DNA of 52,143 nucleotides. Source: an uncultured Taibaiella sp. (lineage in GTDB: Bacteria; Bacteroidota; Bacteroidia; Chitinophagales; Chitinophagaceae). Below, one piece after another: positions 43,290 to 52,143 of this stretch (position 1 is its first letter; each line of letters begins with the position of its first letter). The stretch is from contig CALMWT010000192.1 in assembly GCA_937870855.1 (NCBI GenBank), positions 1 to 52,143 on the forward strand, in the 5' to 3' direction. The notes below the pieces were generated by a model, which saw only the letters and a list, made by a program, of their open reading frames with translations, was not told the origin of the DNA and searched no databases. The position numbers and the translations under genes were made by a program.

Positions 43290-43310
43290 GTTTGAAACTT
43301 TGGAAAAGCT
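43278..43310. repeat. Perfect palindrome, 16-bp arms, nrdJ/prohibitin junction
   Basis: AGCTTTTCCAAAGTTT (43278-43293) and its complement (43295-43310) around one G. Between the nrdJ terminator and the -7 box of the next gene. The centre TTT-G-AAA is shared with the palindromes at 30601 and 32596 in general form, though the arms differ. Confidence 0.95.
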
Positions 43311-43311
43311 A

Positions 43312-43340
43312 TAAAAGAAAGCTGCCTTTTTCGAGGCAGC
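43312..43340 (-). terminator. Intrinsic terminator of nrdJ
   Basis: On the minus strand GCTGCCT (43340-43334) pairs with AGGCAGC (43327-43321), loop of 6 nt, then TTTCTTTTA. Thirty-four bases past the nrdJ stop. Confidence 0.75.
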
Positions 43341-43374
43341 CTTAGTTGTAAATCTATAGGGGACTGAACGTTTC

Positions 43375-46300
43375 CTAACTGCAACCTGTAGTGGTGCCAC
43401 AGTTGGGACACATATAGCAGGTTCCATTTCTCAAAGTAATATTCCCACAGTTGCGACAAACCGGGGCATCTGCGCTTGTTCCCATCATTTTCTTTACATC
43501 CGCAGTGTTCGGAATTGCTGCACTCACAGGTTTTGGAGCCACAGGTGTTTTCTGTTTTTGCACAGGCGCTGTAACTCTTACCTGCGATAGCTCATGATGC
43601 GCAAGTTCATCGCTTGGCTTCATTTTATCTGCATCGGGTACATGGACTAAATCAGTGCGGTCTAAATATTCATAAGCCAACAGGCGGAAGATAAAATCGA
43701 GTACCGAAGTTGCTGATTTGATATTGGGATGATCTACAATTCCTGCCGGTTCAAAACGGGTGAAGGTAAACTTGTCAACATACTCTTCGAGCGGAACACC
43801 GTATTGCAAACCCACCGAAATAGCAATGGCAAAACTGTTCATAAGGCTTCGCATTGTTGCGCCTTCCTTTGCCATGTCGAGGAATATCTCACCGAGTGTA
43901 CCATCGCTGTATTCTCCGGTTCGAACGAACAATGGTTGTCCGCCCACTTTTGCTTTGAAGGTATAACCACGGCGTTTTGCGGGAAGTTGCTTGCGTTCTA
44001 CAATACGGCTTAGTTCACGTTTCAATTGTGTATCCGGGCTTGCCTGCACACGCTTATTTACTTCATCCAGCAGTTCATCAATCGTCAACTGGCTCATGTC
44101 AACAATCTGCGGTGTGTTGATGTTTACAGCATTTACATTTTCTTCTTTTTCTGCCGACTGCGAACTACCAATTGCTTTCCTTTTCTTATCGCTCTTGTTG
44201 CTCAATGGTTGCGAAAGTTTAGATCCATCGCGGTAAAGCGCACATGCTTTAATACCAAGCTGCCAGCTAAGATGATAGCAATCTTTTATCTCATCAACTG
44301 TGGCTTCGTGCGGAAGGTTAATGGTCTTTGAAATAGCACCACTAATGAAAGGTTGTGTAGCGCCCATCATACGGATATGTCCGTGAGGATGAATGAAACG
44401 CTGTCCTTTCTTGCCACATTTATTGGCACAATCGAATACAGGCAGATGTTCATCCTTCAGGTAAGGAGCACCTTCTACCGTCATCGTACCGCATACATAG
44501 TCGTTTGCTGCATCAATTTCATCATCGCTAAAGCCAAGTTCTTCTAGCAAATTGAAGTCCGGTGCATAATACTGTTCGGCGGTAAAACCAAGACGTTGCA
44601 AACATTCTTCGCCCAGATTGTAAGCGTTGAATACAAAACCTATTTCAAATGCGCTTTCAACAGCGTTATCCAACTTTTTCAATTCTTCACCAATAAATCC
44701 CTTTTCACTCAGGCTTTGATGATTGATGAAAGGTGCGCCCGCAAAGGTTCCATGCCCTTTGGCATGTTTTACAATCGCATCAATTTCCTGCTCAGAATAT
44801 TTCAGATTTTTCAACGCGGCAGGAATAGACTGGTTGATAATCTTAAAATAACCGCCACCCGATAGCTTCTTAAATTTTACAAGTGCAAAATCAGGCTCAA
44901 TGCCAGTCGTATCGCAGTCCATCACCAATCCAATTGTTCCTGTAGGTGCAATTACGGTAGCCTGTGCATTTCGATAACCATATTGTTCCCCCATTTGCAC
45001 GGCATCGTCCCAGGCTACAGTTGCCGCTTTCAAAAGATAGTCAGGACAATATTTAGCGTTAATGCCTATTGGTTTTATCTCAAGTCCTTCATAAGCATCG
45101 GTAGCATCGTAAGCAGCAGCACGATGGTTGCGCATTACACGCAACATGTGCTTTTTGTTTTCTTCGTAACGAGGGAAAGCGCCTAATGCTTTCGCCATTT
45201 CAGCAGAAGTTTTATAAGCCACACCGTTCATGATAGCGGTAATTGCTCCGGCAATAGCACGGGCTTCTTCGCTGTCGTAGGGAATACCGCTCACCATCAG
45301 CATAGAACCCAGGTTGGCATAACCCAAACCAAGTGTGCGATAGTCATAACTGAGTTGCGCTACTTCAGGTGATGGGAACTGTGCCATTAGCACTGAAACT
45401 TCAAGTACCACCGTCCACAAGCGGGTCATGTATTCAAAACCTGCAACGTCAAAACTGTTATCTTCTTCATTGAAAAAACGACGAAGATTTAGCGATGCAA
45501 GATTACAGGCTGTGTTGTCAAGGAACATGTACTCACTACAGGGATTAGACGCACGAATGCTGCCACCCTCAGGGCAAGTGTGCCATTCGTTTATCGTAGT
45601 ATCATATTGTGTACCTGGGTCAGCACAGCGCCATGCTGCGTAGGAAACTTTCTCCCAAATTTCTCTTGCAGGCATTTTCCGCATTACGTTGCCTGTGCTA
45701 CGTGCAGTCATTTCCCAATCTTCATTGTTGGCAAGACGGCGGAAAAATTCATTAGGAATGCGGATGGAATTGTTAGAATTCTGACCACTCACAGTTTTAT
45801 ACGCTTCACCTTCATAGTCTGAAGCATAACCTGCGGCAATAAGCGCTGCGACCTTCTTTTCCTCTTCTACTTTCCAATCTATAAAATCAATTACTTCAGG
45901 ATGATCTAAATCAAGACAAACCATTTTCGCAGCGCGACGTGTAGTGCCTCCGCTTTTAATAGCCCCTGCTGCACGATCGCCAATTTTCAAAAAGCTCATC
46001 AACCCGCTGGATGTGCCACCACCACTCAGCTTTTCGCCTTCTGCACGAATATTAGAGTAGTTTGTTCCTACACCAGAACCATATTTGAAGATACGCGCTT
46101 CACGCACCCACAAATCCATGATGCCGCCTTCATTCACCAAGTCATCATCAACGCTTAGAATAAAACATGCGTGGGGCTGTGGTCTTTCATAAGCATTTTT
46201 CGAGCGCTCCAGATTTCCTGTTTCAGGATTTACATAATAGTGACCTTGTGCAGTTCCGTCAATTCCGTAGCTGCTGAACAAACCTGTATTAAACCACTGC

Positions 46301-46710
46301 GGAGAGTTGGGTGCGCAGCTTTGATGCAAAATACTGTAAACAAGTTCTTCGTAAAATACCTGTGCGTCTTTAGTGGTTGCAAAATAACCATACTGTTCCC
46401 CCCAGCTTTTCCAGCAATTTGCAAGACGATGTGCTACTTGTTTGATGGAAGTTTCGCGACCAAGTGAACCGTCCGGCTGCGGTACGCCTGCTTTGCGGAA
46501 ATACTTTTGTGCGAGAATATCGGTAGCGATTTGCGACCAATGTTTCGGCACTTCCACATTCGTCATTTCAAATACCTTTTCACCATTCGGGTTGCGGATC
46601 ACCGATGTGCGGTAATCGTACTCGAACATTTCAAACGGTGTAGTTCCTTCTTTGGTGTAATGACGATTAAAAGAAAGTCCCGTGGTTTTATTTTTAGTTT
46701 TCGTACTCAT
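43375..46710 (-). CDS. nrdJ: Adenosylcobalamin-dependent class II ribonucleotide reductase
   Basis: 1111 residues, the long form of NrdJ. It reduces ribonucleotides to deoxyribonucleotides using coenzyme B12, so without oxygen. The substrate region has SCAPNSPQWFNTGLF near residue 130, and NPCSEYMFLDNTACNLASLNL in the middle with catalytic Cys/Asn/Glu. APTGTIGLVMDCDTTGIEPDF and ATQPFISGAISKTINLP are further signatures. The C-terminal CRNCGNITLRNGTCYMCPNCGTTTGCS is a zinc or redox cysteine tail. No B12 riboswitch is visible upstream; a pair of DnaA-box-like sites is. Confidence 0.97.
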   Translation of the reverse strand: MSTKTKNKTTGLSFNRHYTKEGTTPFEMFEYDYRTSVIRNPNGEKVFEMTNVEVPKHWSQIATDILAQKYFRKAGVPQPDGSLGRETSIKQVAHRLANCWKSWGEQYGYFATTKDAQVFYEELVYSILHQSCAPNSPQWFNTGLFSSYGIDGTAQGHYYVNPETGNLERSKNAYERPQPHACFILSVDDDLVNEGGIMDLWVREARIFKYGSGVGTNYSNIRAEGEKLSGGGTSSGLMSFLKIGDRAAGAIKSGGTTRRAAKMVCLDLDHPEVIDFIDWKVEEEKKVAALIAAGYASDYEGEAYKTVSGQNSNNSIRIPNEFFRRLANNEDWEMTARSTGNVMRKMPAREIWEKVSYAAWRCADPGTQYDTTINEWHTCPEGGSIRASNPCSEYMFLDNTACNLASLNLRRFFNEEDNSFDVAGFEYMTRLWTVVLEVSVLMAQFPSPEVAQLSYDYRTLGLGYANLGSMLMVSGIPYDSEEARAIAGAITAIMNGVAYKTSAEMAKALGAFPRYEENKKHMLRVMRNHRAAAYDATDAYEGLEIKPIGINAKYCPDYLLKAATVAWDDAVQMGEQYGYRNAQATVIAPTGTIGLVMDCDTTGIEPDFALVKFKKLSGGGYFKIINQSIPAALKNLKYSEQEIDAIVKHAKGHGTFAGAPFINHQSLSEKGFIGEELKKLDNAVESAFEIGFVFNAYNLGEECLQRLGFTAEQYYAPDFNLLEELGFSDDEIDAANDYVCGTMTVEGAPYLKDEHLPVFDCANKCGKKGQRFIHPHGHIRMMGATQPFISGAISKTINLPHEATVDEIKDCYHLSWQLGIKACALYRDGSKLSQPLSNKSDKKRKAIGSSQSAEKEENVNAVNINTPQIVDMSQLTIDELLDEVNKRVQASPDTQLKRELSRIVERKQLPAKRRGYTFKAKVGGQPLFVRTGEYSDGTLGEIFLDMAKEGATMRSLMNSFAIAISVGLQYGVPLEEYVDKFTFTRFEPAGIVDHPNIKSATSVLDFIFRLLAYEYLDRTDLVHVPDADKMKPSDELAHHELSQVRVTAPVQKQKTPVAPKPVSAAIPNTADVKKMMGTSADAPVCRNCGNITLRNGTCYMCPNCGTTTGCS

Positions 46711-46791
46711 GGGCTGAATATTTTGGAGTTAATTGATGTTGTTTTCGAGTGAATACGAAAATATCAAACCCCTGTGTCGGTTGGCTTTTTA

Positions 46792-46815
46792 TTTATCCAA
46801 TGCTTTGTGGATAAA
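46792..46815. promoter_or_regulatory. Inverted pair of DnaA-box-like sites upstream of nrdJ
   Basis: TGTGGATAA at 46806-46814 is an exact DnaA box (complement of TTATCCACA). An inverted partner TTTATCCA lies at 46792-46799, so the two make an 8-bp inverted repeat around 8 bases. They lie 82-105 bases upstream of the nrdJ start. DnaA could link dNTP supply to replication, as reported for nrdAB in E. coli. Confidence 0.45.
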
Positions 46816-46959
46816 AAGCTGAAACCGCGCCCATAAAGCAATCCATGGGTTATACCAAGTTTTCAACAGCAGATGGGTGTAAATTTCATAAAGAAACACT
46901 TGATTTCTATGAAGGAATTCATAAATTATCTAAGAGCTTCTTTCCCGCAGAGTGTGGTT

Positions 46960-47135
46960 TGTTTCACACAGGGGGCACAGGGGAAAAGAGACACAAAGCA
47001 AATCCCGGTAATTCCTTAATTCTATAAATTCTAGTTCAGACAATTTATTTCACACAGGGCACGCAAAGAAAAAGAGGCACAGAGCACAGAAAATCATCTT
47101 GGCAATCCCTTAATCCTACAAATCCCAATTCAGAC
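46960..47135. repeat. Modular A/B intergenic repeat array, locus 2
   Basis: Two copies of module A (47001-47041; about 47098-47135) and two of module B (about 46961-46998; 47048-47090), more decayed than at 36934-37213 but in the same order and orientation. The interval 46711-47205 between nrdJ and the large surface gene otherwise holds only the DnaA-box pair and a terminator; no convincing ORF is present. Confidence 0.75.
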
Positions 47136-47156
47136 ATACGCCAACACATTCAAACT

Positions 47157-47185
47157 AAAAAAGGACTGATCTCTCAGCCCTTTTT
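47157..47185. terminator. Bidirectional hairpin terminator after the large surface-protein gene
   Basis: Stem AAAAAGG-A-CTGA pairs with TCAG-C-CCTTTTT with one mismatch and a 4-nt loop, with A and T runs on both sides, 21 bases past the stop of the 1483-residue gene. Confidence 0.7.
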
Positions 47186-47205
47186 CCTTCGTTAAAACTC
47201 ACTAT

Positions 47206-50200
47206 TTATCTTACTATAAGTTTCCGCACCATTTTTTCACTGTCAGCTTTTACTTCTACCATATAAACTCCACGCGCCAGGTTAGAAAGATCAATTTCTT
47301 CCATTAGCTTCTTACCAGGATTAGCAAAATACTTGCGTACCATTTGCTGACCGGTAACGTTGGTTACAATAATAGTCGCTTCGTCCACATGCTTGGTAGC
47401 GTCAAATTTCACGTAGAACTTACCATTAGTTGGGTTCGGATAAATGTATAGGTTGGTGATGTTGCTTACATTATTCACTGTAGTTGGCCACCAGGGGTTT
47501 GCAGGATTATGAAGCATTATCACATAGTCTTCCGTTTCGCCAGATGTATAAGGTCCGCAAGCACTATCAGAAGGCTTATTCGGGGCTGTATTGTTATTCA
47601 GTATCAAACGCATACCCGTAGGAATACCCGGAATACCATAAGTAGGAATGACAATACTATCTACTACCGTAAAATAGGTGGAAGTGGTAAAGCCTGTCCA
47701 TATTCGTTCGTTGGTAAACGGATTATTGGTGATGTTGTACATACCATCTGCATTGATGTCCATGAACAAAGTAATCTTCGCATCTGCGTGTGTAGCCGAA
47801 CTCATCGTATGGTACACCAGCAACTGATAACTACTATCGAGGAAGAGATGGAGCATGGAATCTTTGGTATAGTCGGTTCTTTCTTTTACTGCCCATGGGT
47901 TCAGCACGTGTGGCCCCACTGACGGCACAAAGAAGCCTTTGCCCGACGATCCTGTAAGCGCCATACCGCCAATATCACTCGTATCCTTGCTGCCACCGTT
48001 TGCCAAACTAAAACAGTAACACGCATAAGGAGGGTTGATTCTTATTTTCACCACGTTGGAGTAAGTAGTATCGAAAGTCATAAGACACACCATTCTCACC
48101 CGATACCAGGTTTGCCCTGTTACCACCGGATTTACAGTATCTCTCCCCTGCGATTGCGGTATATCTGCCCAGGCATTGCTGTCGGGAGAATATTGCCATA
48201 CCCATCTGAGTCCGTATTGTTTGGTAGCATGGGTGGTGTCCACAAGGGTTATGGCATAGTTCACGCAGACCGCCGTATCGAGCGTTTCTACAATGCCTGC
48301 ACTTGCTGGCCCTGTGCATGGATGATCTCTTACTTCAATCAGGTAATCTTCAACCTCGCCATTTCCTATACTACCACATGGCACTGAATTAATATTGGAG
48401 CCTTGCTCTATCATTACGCGCATACCTGTATAACCAATAGGCGTAGAAGCGGGTAAAGTGATCATTGCATCTGCTCTTTGTGGAGGAACTGATGTAAGGG
48501 ATGTTGTACTTTTTAGGAATATTTCATCAGTATCAAACAATCCATTTCTATCCGTATCTATCCATACAGTAATGGTAGCCGCTGAGAAATTAGAACTGTT
48601 GATCTGAGAGACCAGTAACTGATAGCTGGTATCATGATACATTGGCGTAGGATAGGTAGAAGTGGACGGTGGATTAAGTGGCAACCATCCTGCAGGATTA
48701 CCAATTCTGTAGTCTGCGTAAGAACCATTTGCCAGAGGATTATTATTCTGCGGAATACCAACGCCATTATTCAACAAGTTAGTACCTGCAGGCAGACGTT
48801 TAATATTGACGTTACCAATGTCCACACCTGTTGGGTTGGTGGCAGCGCTGGCGCAATAACAATAATAAAACGGAGCCACATTCATCAGTATTTCTGTAGA
48901 ATCCATTTGCCCTGAGTATTTACATTGTACCACCACTTTAAACCATGTAGGCACTGTGATGCTTGTTGTAAAGAATGTCTTGGTAACATCGGCTTGTGCA
49001 GACACCCAGAAAGGACTGCTTGCCGGTCTTTTTGTCCAGGTAAAGCTCAAGCCACCCGTAACTGAAAAACCTTGCAGACTAAGTGTAAATGTTTCATTGG
49101 GACAAGGTAGTGTATCTGATGATTTTAAAATACCTGCTGATGGGCTACCTACACACGGTGGAGCAATAGTAACGCTATCCAGGCCGATGTCCGTTTGATT
49201 GCTTAATTCACCCGACCCTTCAAAGCGAATAACGCATTTTGGGGAAGAGCAAGGTATCTGCAAAGTATATTGCGTCCATTGTGGCGTTGTCTTATACGAT
49301 TCAAGCCTGTTAAAATTTCTTCCTGAATCAGCGGAATAATACACCTGTAGCGAATCGTTTCCAGTTGTATTGATATAATAAAACCTAAGCTCCTTATCAC
49401 CAGTTACCTGACTACCATTAAACAACAAATCCATTGCTCCACGACGATTAGTAAAAGAACCATTTGAATGGAATCTTGCTGCATATTGACCACCACCAGG
49501 AGGCGTAGCAGGATAACCTGCATTAGTCCAGCCAATCGTATTGAAGAGGCTCCAAATCGTTGTAGCAGGATCGGGAGTATGTCTTCTCCACGAAGCATTT
49601 CCTACGTATGGCACGTTTGAGGTAGCAGCGGTTGCAGCACCTGTAATTGCAGAAATGCCAGATTGGGTCCAGTTAATAGCGCCGTTAGCGGAGGCTGGAA
49701 TATCACCAGTGTTGCAGCGATTCACCCAGGTTTCAAAACTTTGCCTGTATGGAATGGAGGCGTATGTAGGTTGTGGACTAGTTAGAAATACTCTTAGCGT
49801 GTCGGAATACACAACAGTACCAGTCGGTCCACATTTCAAAGCAAGCCTGTAGAATACAGTATCATAAGCCGGCGGTGTGTAGAATATTAAACTATTGGAA
49901 CCTTTCCCTCCATTTACCGGAGTAAATGTATTTCCCATATTAAAGGATTGTTGCCATTCATAAACCAAACCTCCTGCTATAGTAGTACCCAAAGAATATA
50001 GTTCCAACTCCATACCGGGACAAAGATTAACAGTCTTAGCAGAGGCGAATGGAACCGATGGCTTGATCCTTCCCGCTACTGGTGTACCAGAACACGGAGC
50101 TGCAACAAATACGCTATCTATGCCAATATCTGAGGCATCGGTATTTTGTTTACTTACCTGAAAACGAATAATAGTTTGTGGTGAATTTGCGCCGTTAAGA

Positions 50201-51657
50201 GGAATCCAGCGTCTTTTCATCTGCTGTGCAGTATCAAAAGTTGCAAGATGTGTCCAGTTCACTCCTCCGTTCGTACTCATTTGAACTTTGAGTGTGTCCC
50301 AGTTTGTAGCACCCTGATTTACCTGATAAAAATATAAAGCTTTGTCACCTGCAACTGTTGACAGATTCAGGTACATATCCAGATTTGCAGTTTGCCCGGG
50401 GAAGAAGGACGTAACACTGGAATGTGCCCTGGCATAGCGCCTTAAAGAACCGGGCGCTGCTAAATAAGGATACCGTGGAGCGTTAGGGGAATACTGTCCT
50501 GTATTCAAACCCGTCCAACCGGAATTGGGAGATGTTGTAACAAATGTAGGTCCCGTTAAACTTGTGTTTGTGGTGTCAATCCTCCAACTTGTTGGTCCTT
50601 TGGGCGGACTATTTGACCAGTTACTAGGTCCTGCCAAATCGTTGGGCAAGTCGTTAGCAAAAGGCGCTTGTAAACAAGGACTTGTTAGCCATGGATCATC
50701 AAATCCCATATAATAACCCGTAGCCGCAAATGCACGATAGTTTGTGCTCACCACTACGGAAATAGTATTTTGACTTGGAGTAGAAAGAGCACTGTTAATA
50801 CAGGAATCCATAACCCTGAAGTCTGCATTTATTGCCCCATTGTAAGCATATCCGGGATTTGTAGCACCTGGAATATCCGTCCATCCACTCCCTGTATTAA
50901 TTTGCCAACGATAAGCATGGTGCTTTTCTGAAAAAGCAGAGGTAGCCCCCATGTGTGCTGTTGAACCTGGACAAAGAGTAATGGTATTCGGACCATATCC
51001 CGGCCCAAATGCCATTGGTTCGTTATCAATGCTTCCAACAATATCCGTTACTGGAGCGCCGGCACATACATTTCTCCCCCACAATTGAATTTCTCGAAAA
51101 TCAGGATTACCAAGACCTGCTGGTGTTTGTAGGTTAACTAAATATATAGTATCAACAGCTAATAGGGTTGGGGGAAAAGGAATTGGGATGTCATTGATTG
51201 GAATATGGACATCAATAGAATCTGCAACTACGTTGGTAAAATTATTATAATAGCCAATGGTGTCGTATTTCTGATTGACGTAATCATATCGTACAATCAT
51301 GCAGTTTGACATCGGACGACTATTTTTATAGAAAACAATCTTATCAATGGTATCAACAGGGTTTGGATTACCACAACCTACAGGAGGCCCAGGACTCCAC
51401 CAAATCTTAATTGTTGCACCTGTAATTGCATAGGAGTATTCGTTATTTCCTGTGGCGATGTATGGAGGAATAATACCATCACCGTAAAGATCGGGTGTAA
51501 AGTTTGGTACCGCTGGGTCAGGCAGTGTATTCTGAAAACACCCCAATGCTCCCCAATTGCGAGGTAACTGCGCATCCGCTCGCTTACTTACGCCCAAAAA
51601 CGTTAGCGCAACGAAACAGGTAAAAAGCCATTGTTTAAGGGTAAACATATTCTTCAT
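47206..51657 (-). CDS. Large T9SS-secreted surface protein with GEVED domains
   Basis: 1483 residues. Signal peptide ends near RADAQ (about residue 30). Two similar beta-sandwich-like segments end in DSVFVAAPCSGTPVAGRIKPS and DSVTIAPPCVGSPSAGILKSS, linked by Ig-like stretches of the form VYEWQQSFNMG and SFTWTKRPASS. Two GEVED domains end in GEVEDYLIEV and SGETEDYVIML. A T9SS type A tail starts at YIYPNPTNGK. GEVED modules occur in secreted adhesins and hydrolases, but no catalytic domain is visible, so an adhesin or matrix role is most likely. It stands alone. Confidence 0.9.
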   Translation of the reverse strand: MKNMFTLKQWLFTCFVALTFLGVSKRADAQLPRNWGALGCFQNTLPDPAVPNFTPDLYGDGIIPPYIATGNNEYSYAITGATIKIWWSPGPPVGCGNPNPVDTIDKIVFYKNSRPMSNCMIVRYDYVNQKYDTIGYYNNFTNVVADSIDVHIPINDIPIPFPPTLLAVDTIYLVNLQTPAGLGNPDFREIQLWGRNVCAGAPVTDIVGSIDNEPMAFGPGYGPNTITLCPGSTAHMGATSAFSEKHHAYRWQINTGSGWTDIPGATNPGYAYNGAINADFRVMDSCINSALSTPSQNTISVVVSTNYRAFAATGYYMGFDDPWLTSPCLQAPFANDLPNDLAGPSNWSNSPPKGPTSWRIDTTNTSLTGPTFVTTSPNSGWTGLNTGQYSPNAPRYPYLAAPGSLRRYARAHSSVTSFFPGQTANLDMYLNLSTVAGDKALYFYQVNQGATNWDTLKVQMSTNGGVNWTHLATFDTAQQMKRRWIPLNGANSPQTIIRFQVSKQNTDASDIGIDSVFVAAPCSGTPVAGRIKPSVPFASAKTVNLCPGMELELYSLGTTIAGGLVYEWQQSFNMGNTFTPVNGGKGSNSLIFYTPPAYDTVFYRLALKCGPTGTVVYSDTLRVFLTSPQPTYASIPYRQSFETWVNRCNTGDIPASANGAINWTQSGISAITGAATAATSNVPYVGNASWRRHTPDPATTIWSLFNTIGWTNAGYPATPPGGGQYAARFHSNGSFTNRRGAMDLLFNGSQVTGDKELRFYYINTTGNDSLQVYYSADSGRNFNRLESYKTTPQWTQYTLQIPCSSPKCVIRFEGSGELSNQTDIGLDSVTIAPPCVGSPSAGILKSSDTLPCPNETFTLSLQGFSVTGGLSFTWTKRPASSPFWVSAQADVTKTFFTTSITVPTWFKVVVQCKYSGQMDSTEILMNVAPFYYCYCASAATNPTGVDIGNVNIKRLPAGTNLLNNGVGIPQNNNPLANGSYADYRIGNPAGWLPLNPPSTSTYPTPMYHDTSYQLLVSQINSSNFSAATITVWIDTDRNGLFDTDEIFLKSTTSLTSVPPQRADAMITLPASTPIGYTGMRVMIEQGSNINSVPCGSIGNGEVEDYLIEVRDHPCTGPASAGIVETLDTAVCVNYAITLVDTTHATKQYGLRWVWQYSPDSNAWADIPQSQGRDTVNPVVTGQTWYRVRMVCLMTFDTTYSNVVKIRINPPYACYCFSLANGGSKDTSDIGGMALTGSSGKGFFVPSVGPHVLNPWAVKERTDYTKDSMLHLFLDSSYQLLVYHTMSSATHADAKITLFMDINADGMYNITNNPFTNERIWTGFTTSTYFTVVDSIVIPTYGIPGIPTGMRLILNNNTAPNKPSDSACGPYTSGETEDYVIMLHNPANPWWPTTVNNVSNITNLYIYPNPTNGKFYVKFDATKHVDEATIIVTNVTGQQMVRKYFANPGKKLMEEIDLSNLARGVYMVEVKADSEKMVRKLIVR

Positions 51658-51833
51658 AATAAAACTTTTGCTTTATGGAGAAAGATTAAAAAAGTTAAGA
51701 CACCACCATCGCTTATGGTAGTTGGGTCATAAATATAGCTATTTTCGGGTCAAGCGCAATAATGCTAAAAAAAAATGTAGTCCACCACGTTTGAAGAGCA
51801 TCTTTTCAGGTATGAATTGATCTTGTTTTGGAT

Positions 51834-51867
51834 GAAAAAAGCCACTGCAAAACGAATCGCAATGGCT
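51834..51867 (-). terminator. Intrinsic terminator of typA
   Basis: On the minus strand AGCCATTGC (51867-51859) pairs with GCAGTGGCT (51848-51840) with one mismatch, then TTTTTT. Twenty-seven bases past the typA stop. Confidence 0.7.
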
Positions 51868-51894
51868 TTCTTTATTTGACAGTTTCTTTATTTT

Positions 51895-52143
51895 CTACGC
51901 TTCCATCTTCAGCATCTTCGCGTATTTCGCACGGTCGTTTTCGTCGAGCATTATTTTACGAAGGCGAATGCTTTTCGGAGTTACTTCTATACACTCATCC
52001 TGCTGAATATATTCCATGCACTCTTCCAGCGTCATCTGAATTTTGGGCGTGATGTGCGTTGTGCCATCCGAACCACTTGCCCGCATATTGGTGAGCTTTT
52101 TTCCTTCAATAGCGTTTACATTCAGATCGCCGGGTTTTATGTG
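51895..52143 (-). CDS. typA: Ribosome-binding GTPase TypA/BipA, C-terminal end (partial)
   Basis: The last 82 codons of a minus-strand gene whose start lies beyond the window. The frame reads HIKPGDLNVNAIEGKKLTNMRASGSDG, then LEECMEYIQQDECIEVTPKSIRLRK, the conserved C-terminal domain of TypA/BipA that binds the ribosome. TypA is a translational GTPase needed under stress and low temperature. The GTPase domain is not in view. A terminator follows. Confidence 0.93.
   Translation of the reverse strand, partial: HIKPGDLNVNAIEGKKLTNMRASGSDGTTHITPKIQMTLEECMEYIQQDECIEVTPKSIRLRKIMLDENDRAKYAKMLKMEA

Noticed and set aside
46711..46850. Cobalamin riboswitch upstream of the B12-dependent nrdJ
   Set aside because: No B12-box-like sequence or extended leader with the expected stems was seen by eye.
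46845..47027. 60-codon ORF between nrdJ and the large surface gene
   Set aside because: It is encoded largely by the A/B repeat and has no family resemblance.

Overview
The window reads as a chromosomal segment of a Bacteroidota bacterium, most likely of the Chitinophagaceae/Chitinophagales type. Four proteins end in type IX secretion (T9SS) type A sorting tails. Several junctions carry the Bacteroidota -7 promoter box TAnnTTTG. The family content also fits: DUF3098 next to FtsX, DUF5686, a Wzi-like barrel, class II ribonucleotide reductase, and a tmRNA tag (GESNYAMAA) close to the Bacteroidota type. No rRNA or tRNA was found. The only stable RNA gene I can support is ssrA.

Layout. 1-8.6 kb: a probable heme-uptake pair (HmuY-like surface protein, then a TonB-dependent receptor, minus strand), asd, a rhodanese lipoprotein, a secreted M1 aminopeptidase and a TerC-like membrane protein. 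Two 21-bp heptad-phased repeat tracts and two copies of a 72-73-bp extragenic element lie here. The strand composition changes sign inside genes. 9-15 kb: a frameshifted exported protein gene, ftsX-DUF3098, a ureohydrolase-like protein lacking two metal ligands, hflX, a DUF2461 gene, and a toxin-antitoxin pair whose toxin carries two consecutive stop codons. 15-21.5 kb: dxr-rseP, an orphan LytTR regulator, ssrA with an unknown ORF abutting its terminator, and a Wzi-like barrel. 21.5-31.7 kb: a long plus-strand run of pyrC, a MutS-like ATPase, two rhomboids (the second lacking the catalytic residues), an EEP hydrolase, cysS with an in-frame palindromic insert, an MsbA-like ABC exporter and galE. 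31.7-52 kb: mostly minus-strand genes: AraC regulator, YkgJ-like protein, CPBP protease, bcp, M23 peptidase, DUF3298 lipoprotein, arylsulfotransferase, prohibitin-like protein, nrdJ, a 1483-residue GEVED surface protein and the 3' end of typA. DUF5686 is on the plus strand.

Most genes are housekeeping (amino acid, isoprenoid and pyrimidine synthesis, translation, division, dNTP supply) or cell-envelope genes. The accessory signal is mainly in repeats. Three long perfect palindromes occupy the same place, between an upstream stop codon and a downstream TAnnTTTG box, at three codirectional junctions. A modular two-part repeat fills two intergenic gaps. A GC-rich double hairpin has entered cysS in frame. 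All motif, alignment and promoter calls were made by eye; no search or folding program was run.
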